Positions 18,410 to 27,520 are shown, numbered from the stretch's first letter. The stretch is 64,000 nt of DNA from PALSA-1003 sp963741315 (GCA_963741315.1 CAVUHK010000009.1:62001-126000); one strand, 5' to 3'. Notes: generated by a model from the letters alone, not told the origin. Made by a program: numbers and translations.

Positions 18410-19165
18410 CTACCGGCCGCCGCGATGATTGCGCACGCGCATCGGCTTGCCGAGCAGGTGCTGGTAGCGATCCTTGACCAGGTGTTCGAGTTCGCCGACG
18501 TGTTGCGACATCGCCCGAGCCGCGGCACGCGGATTGCGACGGCGGCATGCATCCAGGATCCGCTGGTGCGCGGCGATGACGTGTTGCCGATTGCCGACCG
18601 TATAGCGAATGCCGAGATGTTCGCCGGTCGCGAGCAGGCTGATCGTGCCCCAGAATGTTTCGAGCACCTTGTTGCCGCTCGCCCGCGCGACGATGTCGTG
18701 GAAAACGCGATTCTCGGCAATGAAGGTGGCCTGGTCGCCGTCGCCCATTGCCTGCATGCGCTCGATCGACGCCGCCATTTCGCCAAAATCTTCCTCGGTC
18801 CCTTCGCTGGCGGCCTCGGCCGCCAGTGCGGGTTCGATAACCTCGCGCGCCTGCAGCACGGTCTCGAAGGGCACGTGGTTGAAGCGCAGGAAGATCGAAA
18901 CGCCCTGCGCGAGCATGTCGACGCTCGGACGCGCCACGACCAGTCCGCCGCCGGGCCCCGGCTTCTGCTGCAGCACGCCCTGCGCCTCGAGGATGCGTAT
19001 ACCCTCGCGCAGCGTCGGCCGGCTCACGTCGCACTGCGCCAGGAGCTCGGCTTCGGTGGCGAAGGTCTGGCCGGGTTCGAGGGTGGAGTCGGCGATACGG
19101 GCGAGGAGATCCTGTGCGACCTGCTGCGCCTTGCCGAGATAGGTCGGAACCGGACGGGTACTCAT
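18410..19165 (-). CDS. GntR family (FCD/FadR-type) transcriptional regulator
   Basis: 251 residues from MSTRPVPTYLG. The N-terminal winged helix has LEPGQTFATEAELLAQCDVSRPTLREGIRILEAQGVL, and the C-terminal FCD helical domain has His/Asp effector-site candidates around AENRVFHDIVARASGN and RQHVIAAHQRIL. Its ATG overlaps the CoA-transferase stop by 4 bp (ATGA), so it is translated with the operon. It is the obvious candidate to bind the palindrome at 22961-22978 and respond to the pathway's acid or CoA ester. Confidence 0.88.
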   Translation of the reverse strand: MSTRPVPTYLGKAQQVAQDLLARIADSTLEPGQTFATEAELLAQCDVSRPTLREGIRILEAQGVLQQKPGPGGGLVVARPSVDMLAQGVSIFLRFNHVPFETVLQAREVIEPALAAEAASEGTEEDFGEMAASIERMQAMGDGDQATFIAENRVFHDIVARASGNKVLETFWGTISLLATGEHLGIRYTVGNRQHVIAAHQRILDACRRRNPRAAARAMSQHVGELEHLVKDRYQHLLGKPMRVRNHRGGR

Positions 19166-20415
19166 TGTATTGCCCAAGGCCGGTTGAGTGACTCGCGCCA
19201 GGCGGGATGCGCGATGGCGATCAGTCGCCGCGCACGCTCGGCGAGCGAGCACCCGCGCAGATGCGCGGCGCCATGTTCGGTGACGATCACGTCGACATCG
19301 CTGCGTGGCGTCGTGACGGGCCGACCGTCGAGCGATGCCACGATGCGCGAATGCTTGCCGTCGGGCGTGACGGACGGCACCGCAATGATCGAGCAACCGC
19401 CCGGCGACGCGACGCCACCACGCACGAAGTCCAATTGCCCGCCGACCGCACCAAGGTAGCGATCACCGGCAATTTCCGAGTTCACCTGACCGGTGAGATC
19501 GATTTCAATGGCCGAGTTGATGGTGTGAAACTTCGACAGCGACGACATGACCGCGATGTTGTGCGTGTAATCCGCGCTGCGCAGGTCGACCAGGCCGCTC
19601 TGCTGCGCGAAGTCGCGCAGGCGCTGCGTTCCGAACAAGCCGCCGGTGACGGTTTGTCCCGCGTCACGTCCCTTGTGCGCGTTGGTGACCACTCCGCGCT
19701 CCACCAGGTCGACGAGCGCGTCCGACACCACCCCGCTGTGCACGCCGAGCTCGCGATGTCGCGCGAGTGCCCCGGCCACGGCGGCGGGCAGCGTGCCCAC
19801 CCCCAGCTGCACGGTCGCCCGGTGCGGAATCAGCGACGCCACTTGTTCGGCCACGGCGCGCTCGGCCGGAGAGGGCTCGGGATCCGGCATATCGATGATG
19901 CGTTCGTCGCTTTCGACCCAGACGTCGATATCGGCCGCCTCGACCCGCGCGTCACCGCCCATGGCGGGGAGCTTCGGATTGACCAGCGCGATCACCACCC
20001 GTGCGGACTGGATCATGGCCTGGGTGAAGTCGGCGATGACACCGAGAGTCGCACTTCCGTCGGGCATCCGCCGTACCTGGATGAGCACGACATCGATGCG
20101 CAACGCGCCGCTGCGAAATAATCCTGGGAGGCTGCTGACGTGACTTGGCACGATGTCGGCGAGCGACGATACGCGCCGGTTCGTTCCCGCGCCATTGAGA
20201 GCGCGAAACGCGAAGTGCGCAGCAAGCTCGGGATGCAGTGTCGGCGACGACGAGAGCCCGAAGAAAAGTGTCGGCCTCGAAAGTTCGGCTCCCTGTGCAA
20301 CGAGCGCCTCGGTCAGCGCGATCGACTCGCCAGGGCCTTGCGGCCAACCGATCACATCGCCCGGACGAACGAACTCGGCGAATCGCAGCTGCGCTAGCGG
20401 GACATGGCGCGTCAT
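19162..20415 (-). CDS. Acetyl-CoA hydrolase/transferase (class I CoA-transferase) family protein
   Basis: 417 residues. Conserved pieces are VQLGVGTLPAAVAGAL, HSGVVSDALVDLVERGVV, the catalytic Glu in NSAIEIDLTGQVNSE, and GGQLDFVRGGVASPGG. Such enzymes move CoA from acetyl-CoA or succinyl-CoA to a substrate acid through a glutamyl-CoA intermediate. It follows TctC by 6 bp and overlaps the GntR gene by 4 bp. With the CaiB protein it gives the operon two unrelated CoA-transferases. Confidence 0.88.
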   Translation of the reverse strand: MTRHVPLAQLRFAEFVRPGDVIGWPQGPGESIALTEALVAQGAELSRPTLFFGLSSSPTLHPELAAHFAFRALNGAGTNRRVSSLADIVPSHVSSLPGLFRSGALRIDVVLIQVRRMPDGSATLGVIADFTQAMIQSARVVIALVNPKLPAMGGDARVEAADIDVWVESDERIIDMPDPEPSPAERAVAEQVASLIPHRATVQLGVGTLPAAVAGALARHRELGVHSGVVSDALVDLVERGVVTNAHKGRDAGQTVTGGLFGTQRLRDFAQQSGLVDLRSADYTHNIAVMSSLSKFHTINSAIEIDLTGQVNSEIAGDRYLGAVGGQLDFVRGGVASPGGCSIIAVPSVTPDGKHSRIVASLDGRPVTTPRSDVDVIVTEHGAAHLRGCSLAERARRLIAIAHPAWRESLNRPWAIQ

Positions 20416-20421
20416 CTCGGA

Positions 20422-21399
20422 TCACTCGACCTGGATCTTGGCTTCCTTGATGAGCCTGCTCCAGCGTTCGAGGTCGTTGGCGATGAGCTTGCCGAACTCA
20501 TCCGCCGTGCCGGGACGCGGCGTCGCGGCCTCGCGCCCGAGAACCTCTTTCACCTCGGTGACGGCAAGAACAGCGTTCAACTCCTCGTTGATGCGCTTGA
20601 CGAGCGTCGGAGGCATCTTCGCAGGCGCCACGATGCCCCACCAAACCTCCAGCACGAAACCGGGCACACCAGCTTCGGAAACTGTCGGTAGATCCGGTGC
20701 GAGCGGCGAGCGCTGCGCACCGGTCACGGCAAGGCCTCGCATCTTTCCCGCCTGCAGGTATGCCGTCACCGACGCGATCGTCGGCAGCGCCATCTGCAAT
20801 CTCCCTCCCATTAGATCGGTGAACGCCGGTCCGATCCCCTTGTAGGGCACGTGAACGAGCTGGATCTTGGCGGCCGACGCGAACAACTCGGTGCCAAGAT
20901 GGTTGATGCCGCCGATACCGGCCGTGCCATAGCTGACGGTGTTGGGCTTGGCGCGGGCGATATCGATGAATTCCTTGAGTGTCTTCGCTGGGAATTCGTT
21001 GGAGACGACAATTGCGAACGGGCCGCCCGCGACCTGGCCGATCGGCTGCAAATCCTTGAGCAGGTCATAAGGAAGCGTCTTGCCGCTCGCGGCGTTGGTT
21101 GTGATCGACGTCGACACGAACAGCAGCGTATAACCGTCGGGCGGCGACTTGGCCACGAAGTCGGTACCGATCGTCCCGCCGGCACCCGCCTTGTTCTCGA
21201 CCACGACCGGCTGCCCGAGGCGGGCGGTCAACTTTTCGGCGAGCACGCGCGCGATGATGTCGTTACTTCCGCCGGGCGCAAACGGCACGACGAGCTTGAT
21301 CGAGTGCGTGGGCCACGCGGCCTGCGCCTTCGCGAGGACCGGGAGACAGGCGACAATAGCCGCCGCGGCGATCGCACTCATTCGTTTCCAGGATGGCAT
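20422..21399 (-). CDS. TctC/Bug-type periplasmic solute-binding protein
   Basis: 325 residues. ATG 21399 with AAAGGAG 8 bases upstream was chosen over a TTG at 21417. Signal peptide: MSAIAAAAIVACLPVLAKAQA. Mature motifs are WPTHSIKLVVPFAPGGSNDIIAR, VVVENKAGAGGTIG, KSPPDGYTLLF and VPYKGIGPAFTDLMGG, typical of Bug proteins binding carboxylates. There is no TctA or TctB gene nearby, which is usual for orphan Bug genes of Burkholderiales. Its place in the operon suggests it delivers the acid the operon degrades. Confidence 0.92.
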   Translation of the reverse strand: MPSWKRMSAIAAAAIVACLPVLAKAQAAWPTHSIKLVVPFAPGGSNDIIARVLAEKLTARLGQPVVVENKAGAGGTIGTDFVAKSPPDGYTLLFVSTSITTNAASGKTLPYDLLKDLQPIGQVAGGPFAIVVSNEFPAKTLKEFIDIARAKPNTVSYGTAGIGGINHLGTELFASAAKIQLVHVPYKGIGPAFTDLMGGRLQMALPTIASVTAYLQAGKMRGLAVTGAQRSPLAPDLPTVSEAGVPGFVLEVWWGIVAPAKMPPTLVKRINEELNAVLAVTEVKEVLGREAATPRPGTADEFGKLIANDLERWSRLIKEAKIQVE

Positions 21400-21450
21400 G
21401 TCGTTTGCTCCTTTCAATTCGGCAGCGCGATGTCGCGCGCCGTATCTAGG

Positions 21451-22911
21451 TTATGCAGGGTCGAGCACGTGCACGAGCGAGCGGGCGTCGGCTAGCGATT
21501 CGAGCCGATCCACCAGCGCGCGCAATTGTCGCGGTGCATCGGCGTGAAGCGGGCGTGCCGATACGTGGAAGCAATCCGCGGCCTTGGCATCGAAATCCGA
21601 CGACGACATCGGCCGGCGCGGATGCCCCAACGGCCAGTCGATGCGCACGCGGCGCGTCGTACCATCAATGAACTCGACGTGAAGTTCGGCCGGTGAAATG
21701 CTGCGCCCCCACTCGCGTTCGATGCCTTCGTCGACGAAGCCGTCGATGCGCTGCGCCAGCGCGAGAATGTCTTCGCGGCGAATCGAAGTCGCGGTGAAGT
21801 GGTCCAGCGCTACACGACCGTCGACCAGCGCCGACGCGATGGTGAACGGAATGCTGAATTGCGCCTGGACGATTCCCGTGGGGCGCTTGCGTACGTCGTC
21901 GGGGGTACACACGGCCTCGTAGGCCTGGCGATTCAAGCCGACGCGAATGCGGCGCACGCGATCCGCGGTCACGCCGTGAGATCGCAAGGTGAGCGCAGCT
22001 TCGATTGCCGTATGGTTGAAGCGGCAGCAGGGATATGGCTTGTAGCTCAACTGGGTGAATTCGTAGCGTTCTCCCAATCCCGCGCGAAGCGCGTCGCGAT
22101 CGACGCGGTCGTGCAGGTAGACGCGCAGGAATCCGTCGACGCCTTCGAAGGTCGCCTGCGCACCGCGAACGCCCCGCCGCGCGAGCTGCACCGACACCAG
22201 CGCCGATTGCGCGGCGAAGCCTGGCTGCATGCGCTTGGTCAGCGCTCCGTCGCGCGTGACCTGATGGTTGCCGGCCACTTGCGAGTAGGCGATCCCGATC
22301 GCGTTCACCAATTGCGCATGGTCGAGGCCGAGTACGCGGCCGGCGGCGACCGTCGCGCCGAAGTGACCGAACAGCGGCGTGTAGATGAAACCGCTTTCGA
22401 TGATGCCGATTTGTGTCGCCACGCCGAGCCTGCAGATCGTCTCGAGGCCTGCGGCTACGGCCGCGATGAAGTCACAGCCTGCTACACCGCCTCGAAGCTC
22501 CGCCGCCGCGAGCGCGGCCGGAATCACCGACACGCCCGCGTGAAGGACCGCCGCGTCGTGCGTATCGTCGTAGTCGCGGGCGTGCGACATCGTCCCGTTG
22601 ACCCACGCCGCGTGATGCGCGGGGACCTTGTCGCCAAACACCAGGGTCGTCGCCTGCGGCGCGCCTCCCCACTCCAGAGCGAGCTCGCGAACATCGGAGA
22701 CCGCAGGTGCGCTCGAGCCGGCGGCGGCGCAGGCGAGTGTATCGAAGATGTTGACCTTGGCTGCGTCGACGACCGCTTTCGGCAGGTCGGCCGCGGAGAG
22801 CGCGCACGCGAAGTGCGCGAGGACGTCCGCAAAGTCTGGGCGAGGAGACGCAATCGATGGGTGCGACGCGACGGCGGAGGCTGGCTCGGCGACGGTCTGC
22901 GACGTGGACAA
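21451..22911 (-). CDS. MmgE/PrpD family protein
   Basis: 486 residues. It shows HARDYDDTHDAAVLHAGVSVIPAALA, GFIYTPLFGHFGATVAAGRVLGL, CRFNHTAIEA and FSIPFTIASALVDG, as in 2-methylcitrate dehydratase and cis-aconitate decarboxylase relatives. The start is TTG at 22911 with AAGGAGGAG ideally placed and no nearby ATG. It is the first gene of the operon, directly downstream of a near-consensus promoter and palindrome. Probably a dehydratase, decarboxylase or isomerase of a polycarboxylate; the exact substrate is unknown. Confidence 0.87.
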   Translation of the reverse strand: MSTSQTVAEPASAVASHPSIASPRPDFADVLAHFACALSAADLPKAVVDAAKVNIFDTLACAAAGSSAPAVSDVRELALEWGGAPQATTLVFGDKVPAHHAAWVNGTMSHARDYDDTHDAAVLHAGVSVIPAALAAAELRGGVAGCDFIAAVAAGLETICRLGVATQIGIIESGFIYTPLFGHFGATVAAGRVLGLDHAQLVNAIGIAYSQVAGNHQVTRDGALTKRMQPGFAAQSALVSVQLARRGVRGAQATFEGVDGFLRVYLHDRVDRDALRAGLGERYEFTQLSYKPYPCCRFNHTAIEAALTLRSHGVTADRVRRIRVGLNRQAYEAVCTPDDVRKRPTGIVQAQFSIPFTIASALVDGRVALDHFTATSIRREDILALAQRIDGFVDEGIEREWGRSISPAELHVEFIDGTTRRVRIDWPLGHPRRPMSSSDFDAKAADCFHVSARPLHADAPRQLRALVDRLESLADARSLVHVLDPA

Positions 22912-22960
22912 GGGACTCCTCCTTCTGCACCGTCGGCTTCCGGCCCGTCAGCGCTACTGC

Positions 22961-22978
22961 AAATCATCTAAATGATTT
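22961..22978. promoter_or_regulatory. Palindromic operator candidate for the PrpD operon
   Basis: Perfect inverted repeat AAATCAT (22961-22967), 4-base spacer CTAA, ATGATTT (22972-22978). It begins 4 bases downstream of the -10 element on the minus strand, where a bound repressor would block initiation. The operon's own GntR-family regulator is the likely binder (inference). Confidence 0.7.
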
Positions 22979-22982
22979 AGTT

Positions 22983-23011
22983 ATACTAGCCACGCGCCGG
23001 CCCAATGTCAA
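22983..23011 (-). promoter_or_regulatory. Sigma-70 promoter of the PrpD operon
   Basis: Minus strand: -35 TTGACA (23011-23006, perfect), 17-bp spacer, -10 TAGTAT (22988-22983, 4 of 6). Transcription would begin inside or beside the palindrome and reach the TTG start at 22911. Confidence 0.75.
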
Positions 23012-23169
23012 CAAGGGCCTACGCCTTGATGTTTTTCATGGACCGCCCATCAGAACACCGCATTGCAAGCTTCAGCAGCATCTGACTCAGGGGTATCTGC
23101 GTTGCAGCGGCGCGCACAACCGTCACATGCACCTGGCACCACCCCGGCAAGCGAATTGTCGTGGCCATG

Positions 23170-23532
23170 TCACGGCGCATTTTCCGGTCGGTGATGCTGT
23201 CGTTCGCGCGTCTCCTCCACTTCACGATCAAGGAAAAAGCTCAGGAACGTGCGGATTGCGGCAATCGCCGCGAGGTGGCCGATTTCGTCCCAAGTCGGCG
23301 AGAAAGACGTGTTGACAACGTCCGCCGCCAGCTGAAAAGTCAGGCCGGCGACGAGCCAGCGCGCAAAGGTCAACCACACTGCGCGCCGATCATCGTTCGT
23401 CGTCGCGGAACGGAATCCAACGCGCCCCATCCCGACAACCGCTTCGAGTGCGCCCAAGGCGATGATCGCGATCGCGATCGCTTCGATCGCGAGCGCGACA
23501 TAATGGGCGATCTCATGCAGCAGAGATTCCAT
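23170..23532 (-). CDS. DUF1622 family membrane protein
   Basis: 120 residues with three hydrophobic segments: YVALAIEAIAIAIIALGALEAVVG, LTFARWLVAGLTFQLAADVV and IGHLAAIAAIRTFLSFFLDREVEE. The RTFLSFFLDREVE ending is characteristic of DUF1622 proteins. No biochemical function is established for the family. A single gene with no operon partner. Confidence 0.75.
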   Translation of the reverse strand: MESLLHEIAHYVALAIEAIAIAIIALGALEAVVGMGRVGFRSATTNDDRRAVWLTFARWLVAGLTFQLAADVVNTSFSPTWDEIGHLAAIAAIRTFLSFFLDREVEETRERQHHRPENAP

Positions 23533-23571
23533 TCGACACCCTGGAGATGATCAGGGACGCAGTGGCTTCAG

Positions 23572-24267
23572 CTACTTCGTCGCCTTGGCGACATCGGCCA
23601 GCAAACCCGCCGCTTTCGGACTGGTTACTGTCCTGCGGATCAGGATGTCCGGTGGCAGGAGATTGTTCCCACCATAAAACGCGTCATTCCAGGGAACGTT
23701 GCTACTCACAACCGTGCCATCGAGATTCAGACCTCCGTACACGCCCTTCGCGCGGGTGAATGAGATCAAGTCAGCAGTGATCGTGGACCTTGCTCCGGCA
23801 CCAACGGGACCCGCTGCAATGCTCGCATCGCCACCGATCTTGACGGAGGTCGAAAGCAGCGAATTGAATCCTTTGTCCGTCATCACGACGACGATGACCT
23901 CGGATACGTCGATGCCCGCCTGGAAGCCGACGCTAGCCGTGGCCAGGTTGTAGAACGCCGGTCCCGCCCATGCGCGCCCATCCCGCGCAACCAGCACGCC
24001 TCGTCCGCCCGAGCCGCCGAAAATGAAGCCCGCCCTGACGACCTGCGGCGCTATCAGAACTGCTCTGGCACGGTTGAGATTGTCCTGGATCCAGGTCTGA
24101 TCCGGATCGCGGATGAAGTTGTTCAATGTTGTCTGCGCATCGGCCACAAGCCGTTCTGGCTCGGCCGAAGAAACGGCTTGCGTCGCGCATCCGGCGAGCG
24201 TTGATGCCATCAGCACGCCCAACGCGGTACGACGGGAAGGATTTTCAATTGTCTTGATTGTTGTCAT
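23572..24267 (-). CDS. SYLF (Ysc84-type) lipid-binding lipoprotein
   Basis: 231 residues from MTTIKTIENPSRRTALG at 24267, with GGAG 5 bases upstream. The signal has an SRR pair and ends in LAGC, a lipobox, so it is probably a lipoprotein and possibly Tat-routed. The body has RARAVLIAPQVVRAGFIFGGSGGRGVLVAR and VGFQAGIDVSEVIVVVMTDKGFNSLL, typical of SYLF domains that bind phosphoinositide-like lipids in other organisms. The bacterial role is undefined. Confidence 0.85.
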   Translation of the reverse strand: MTTIKTIENPSRRTALGVLMASTLAGCATQAVSSAEPERLVADAQTTLNNFIRDPDQTWIQDNLNRARAVLIAPQVVRAGFIFGGSGGRGVLVARDGRAWAGPAFYNLATASVGFQAGIDVSEVIVVVMTDKGFNSLLSTSVKIGGDASIAAGPVGAGARSTITADLISFTRAKGVYGGLNLDGTVVSSNVPWNDAFYGGNNLLPPDILIRRTVTSPKAAGLLADVAKATK

Positions 24268-24419
24268 CGAAGCTCCACTAAAATATCTGGGTTGGTCGAA
24301 CACGTGTATTCGCGCCAATCGTTGTTCGCAGAACGATCGGCACTGTCAATGATACTAGTTGCTGATTGCGCCCGGCGCCATTTTTGTCGCCGCGATCTCC
24401 TTATCCGGGTACATGTCGT

Positions 24420-25310
24420 TCACTCGGCAATTCTATGGTCAGAAAGGTCGGCGGCGTGGGCGGCCTTCGATGCGCGCTTGCGCCAAGCCACGTAGGGAAT
24501 CGAAACCAGCCCTGCGACGATCAGGTATAGCAGAATCGCCCCGATCACCGCTTTCGTCTCGGCACCGGTGCCAACGGCGACAGCAAGTGCAATTGCGGGA
24601 TGCCGTGACGTGGTCGACAAAGCCAGGACCGTCCGATCGTCGGAGTCGGGGCCGCCAAGCACATGGCCGACAATGAGTCCGATCGCCGCCATTGCAGCGA
24701 CGATCAGCACAGTGCCGTTCCCAAACAACGCCTGAACGTCAGGCCATGAAGCATAAGCCAGTGGCAACGCGCAGCCGAACAGCAACGTGGTACCGAGGAG
24801 GGACACCGGCCGCGCGATTCGTTCCGCCAACGCGGGCAGCCACCTGCGCAAAACAATGCCTGCTGCAAGCGGAACCAGCACGCTCGCCAGCACGATCTTC
24901 GCGACCGCAAATGGTGTGATGCTCGACGTGCGATCGAACGCGTTTGCGATCCATGTGACGGTGAGTGGCACGGTAATGATCGCGAGCACGCCGATAGCAA
25001 CCAAGAGCCCGACCGCGAATGACGCGTGCCCACCTGCCTTGAACTCCTTCTTGGGCAGGACCGGAGGCACGGGTGATACCGCGAGTGCGATCAATGCGAT
25101 CTTCATCGACAGGGGCAGGTCGAATGCCAGGACAAGCCCTGCGGCGACCAGCGGCATGATCACGTTCATCGAAAGCACCGATCGAAGCAGCAGGCCCGGC
25201 TGGCGAAACAGCGATGTCGCATCCTGCCACGTGGCTCCCAACCCGAGACTGAGCACCGTCAGCACAATGCTTGACTTGATGACGAGCAGGAGAATCGCGG
25301 CGGCGCTCAT
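24420..25310 (-). CDS. Bile acid:sodium symporter (SBF)-like membrane transporter
   Basis: 296 residues with about nine hydrophobic helices. The features LGLGATWQDATSLFRQPGLLLRS, VSPVPPVLPKKEFKAGG and TTSRHPAIALAVAVGTGAETK match SBF-type transporters, including the crossover-region STxxRNP-like motif seen here as STTSRHPAIA. It probably moves an organic anion with Na+ or H+. No operon partner reveals the substrate. Confidence 0.78.
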   Translation of the reverse strand: MSAAAILLLVIKSSIVLTVLSLGLGATWQDATSLFRQPGLLLRSVLSMNVIMPLVAAGLVLAFDLPLSMKIALIALAVSPVPPVLPKKEFKAGGHASFAVGLLVAIGVLAIITVPLTVTWIANAFDRTSSITPFAVAKIVLASVLVPLAAGIVLRRWLPALAERIARPVSLLGTTLLFGCALPLAYASWPDVQALFGNGTVLIVAAMAAIGLIVGHVLGGPDSDDRTVLALSTTSRHPAIALAVAVGTGAETKAVIGAILLYLIVAGLVSIPYVAWRKRASKAAHAADLSDHRIAE

Positions 25311-25519
25311 GTCTTGGGATTATCTCTCACGGATATGGAGCATTGACGCGGCTCGATCGGGCGCGAATTATCCACCCGCACAACGATCGTGCCGCCAGCC
25401 GCAGTGTGCGGGCGGGCGGAGCGCAAAGGTCGGGGAGGACCCGGCGGTCCGAGCAACCTTTCCAGCGCCCTCGTAACAGATGCAAAGGACCGCGGGTAGG
25501 CGGCCCCTTCAATCAACCA

Positions 25520-26095
25520 TCAATACGGCGCATTGATCACCACGTACTGCCCAGCTTGCGGCTGATACCAGACGGTACCGCACTGCTGGTAGACCATGCC
25601 GCCGTAGTTGACCGGAACGCACCCTGCCGGCACGGTGCGCACCATCGAGCCCACGATCGCGGAAGTCACCCCCACTGCAGCAGTAACCGCTGCCGCGGTC
25701 GCCACCGGGTGATAGTTGTTGTCCCAGCCGCCGTTACAGCAACCGTTATTGACATTGACGTTCACGTTCCTGTCCACGTTGACGTTGTTCACGTTCCGGT
25801 TGACGTTGTTGACGTTGTTGACGCTGGTGCTGCGGACATCGTTGGTACGCACGTCGGCCCGGCTGTTGTTGGCCTGGACATTCCGTGCTCCACCGCCACC
25901 ACCCGCATTAGCGCCGCCGCCACCCGCACGGGCACCACCACCGCCGCCACCGCCACCGCCCGCACGGGCGCCACCGCCGCCGCCGCCACCACCACCGCCG
26001 CCGCGACCCGCTGCATCAGCCGTGACCATTGCGAAACTGGTCACGGCAACAACGATCAGAGGAGCCAGGAACAATTTTCCAAATAAATTTTTCAT
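25520..26095 (-). CDS. Secreted Gly-rich / Asn-rich low-complexity protein
   Basis: 191 residues. The signal peptide is MKNLFGKLFLAPLIVVAVTSFAMVTADA. It is followed by long Gly runs split by ARA, then an Asn/Val/Arg segment of repeated VNNVNRNVNN-like units, a hydrophobic stretch VATAAAVTAAVGVTSAIVGSMV, and a Cys-containing tail GCVPVNYGGMVYQQCGTVWYQPQ. The tail resembles small exported proteins often found beside DUF2092 genes, as here (12 bp apart, same strand). No function is known. GC-repeat DNA makes the exact Gly count uncertain. Confidence 0.75.
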   Translation of the reverse strand: MKNLFGKLFLAPLIVVAVTSFAMVTADAAGRGGGGGGGGGGGARAGGGGGGGGGARAGGGGANAGGGGGARNVQANNSRADVRTNDVRSTSVNNVNNVNRNVNNVNVDRNVNVNVNNGCCNGGWDNNYHPVATAAAVTAAVGVTSAIVGSMVRTVPAGCVPVNYGGMVYQQCGTVWYQPQAGQYVVINAPY

Positions 26096-26107
26096 CTCGC
26101 CACTCCC

Positions 26108-26887
26108 CTACTTGGTTTTCAGCGGAACGACTTCGACTTTGGTTGCCCCCTTGGGAGGCGTGAACTTGAAAGTCGCCTCCGTAAAGGTGGGTTTCAGGTT
26201 CCAGTCGAGTACGCTGACCGATTGCGGACGTGCATCATCGGAACGATTGGTGATCACGATCCTTAGCGGCAGCGGCTTGCTTCCCGTCGTGATCCAGATC
26301 TGCCAGTCGATCTGGCCCTGGCGAAAGGCATAGTGGTCGCAGAGCTCCTCGCCGATGAAATCCTGACCGGCATTCATCGCCGACTCGATCTTGTCGAGCG
26401 GCGCGGCGGGAGTACCCCAGGCGAAGAGGTCGGACATTGGAATTTGAATGCCGTACCTCTGCTCAAGTCGATCGGAGAGCACGCCGAGTGTTTCGGTAAA
26501 TGCGATCGTCGAGTAGTATTTCTGCGAAGGCGTCCACAGCGTGACGTTCTTGCCGTCGTAATAGAGTACGCGTTCGGTTCGTGCGCTGGTCATCCGCGCG
26601 CGCAGTTTGTTCGGACGTTCGACGTCCAATTGCGCCCTCGCCGAATGCATGAGCTTCTGGCCGTCGGCAAGGACACGTTCGCCCGTCAGGTCGGTCGACA
26701 CCTGAAAGCGCTTCAGGCTCTGCAGATGGGCACCCATGTCCTTCAGGGCCTGGACCGCTGCCGGATCGACAGGATTCGTTGCCGGCTGGGCTGGCGCGGC
26801 AGGTGCGGCCGGTGCGGTCTGGGCGCGCAGGCCGGGTGCCGCGAGCGAAATCGCCAACAGACTCAACGCCAATATGTTTCGTACCAT
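26108..26887 (-). CDS. DUF2092 family periplasmic protein
   Basis: 259 residues from ATG 26887, with GGAGAG 5 bases upstream. Signal MVRNILALSLLAISLAAPGLRAQ, then an Ala/Pro linker, then the predicted beta-rich DUF2092 fold: FQVSTDLTGERVLADGQKLMHSARAQL, VLYYDGKNVTLWTPSQKYYSTI and the closing FKFTPPKGATKVEVVPL. The shape recalls LolA/LppX-like barrels (inference). It precedes the Gly-rich gene by 12 bp and is probably co-transcribed with it. Confidence 0.82.
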   Translation of the reverse strand: MVRNILALSLLAISLAAPGLRAQTAPAAPAAPAQPATNPVDPAAVQALKDMGAHLQSLKRFQVSTDLTGERVLADGQKLMHSARAQLDVERPNKLRARMTSARTERVLYYDGKNVTLWTPSQKYYSTIAFTETLGVLSDRLEQRYGIQIPMSDLFAWGTPAAPLDKIESAMNAGQDFIGEELCDHYAFRQGQIDWQIWITTGSKPLPLRIVITNRSDDARPQSVSVLDWNLKPTFTEATFKFTPPKGATKVEVVPLKTK

Positions 26888-27073
26888 GAATCTCTCCCCG
26901 ATCGTGAAAACACCGTTGGCGCGGGAACGACGCCGCGTCACATCAATAGACGGTCTTCAACAGCGATATTTCGCAACATCCAATGGCTTAATGCTCCTGG
27001 GCCGGGACCATCGCGAGTCCCGGCCGCCAGAGCTACGCCTGTTCGCCTTGCCGCAGTACAGCGATTGCACTTC

Positions 27074-27520
27074 CTAGTTGTTGACGACCCTGCCGGTTGT
27101 CGACAATGCGCCGCCCCCGGAAGTCGGGACCACCTGGAGCTTGTAGTCCGTGCCCCAGGAAAACGCATCCGCATTCCAGTCGGTGCACACGTAGGTGGTG
27201 TTGTTCGTCCACATGTAGCAGAAACGAGGATCATTGCTCATGAAGTACGCGGCCGGGAAGTTGACCGGACGATTGGCGGACTGGTCGACGAACACGTAGC
27301 CCGGCGTCGCCAGGTAGTAAACGATCTTGACCGCGGGCGCGGTCCGCCCGGTGACCGTTACGGTGGAAGGATCCAGTACGACCTGGTTGCCCTGGACCGT
27401 TACTTTGACGTCACGGCAGTTAGGATTGCTGGGCCCGCACGCCTGGGCGCAGGCGCCCGATGTGAATACAGCAGCAACTGCGAAGACCGAAACAGCAGGC
27501 AGGAACGTTCGTGCTTTCAT
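27074..27520 (-). CDS. Small secreted protein of unknown function
   Basis: 148 residues from MKARTFLPAVSVFAVAAVFTSGACAQ, a clear signal peptide, with GGAGAG shortly upstream. The mature part has several Cys (CGPSNPNC, RFCYMWTN, TYVCTDW) and aromatic beta-strand-like segments such as YYLATPGYVFVD and WGTDYKLQVVP. I do not recognise the family. Neighbours are also exported proteins. Confidence 0.7.
   Translation of the reverse strand: MKARTFLPAVSVFAVAAVFTSGACAQACGPSNPNCRDVKVTVQGNQVVLDPSTVTVTGRTAPAVKIVYYLATPGYVFVDQSANRPVNFPAAYFMSNDPRFCYMWTNNTTYVCTDWNADAFSWGTDYKLQVVPTSGGGALSTTGRVVNN

Noticed and set aside
17205..19034. A 609-residue acyl-CoA dehydrogenase with a long N-terminal extension
   Set aside because: The extension is out-of-frame shadow of the GntR gene; ATG 18380 has a Shine-Dalgarno sequence and gives the normal family length.
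25790..26020. GCC/CCG-rich run as a structural DNA repeat or regulatory element
   Set aside because: It is explained by the Gly-rich coding segment of the exported protein at 25520-26095.
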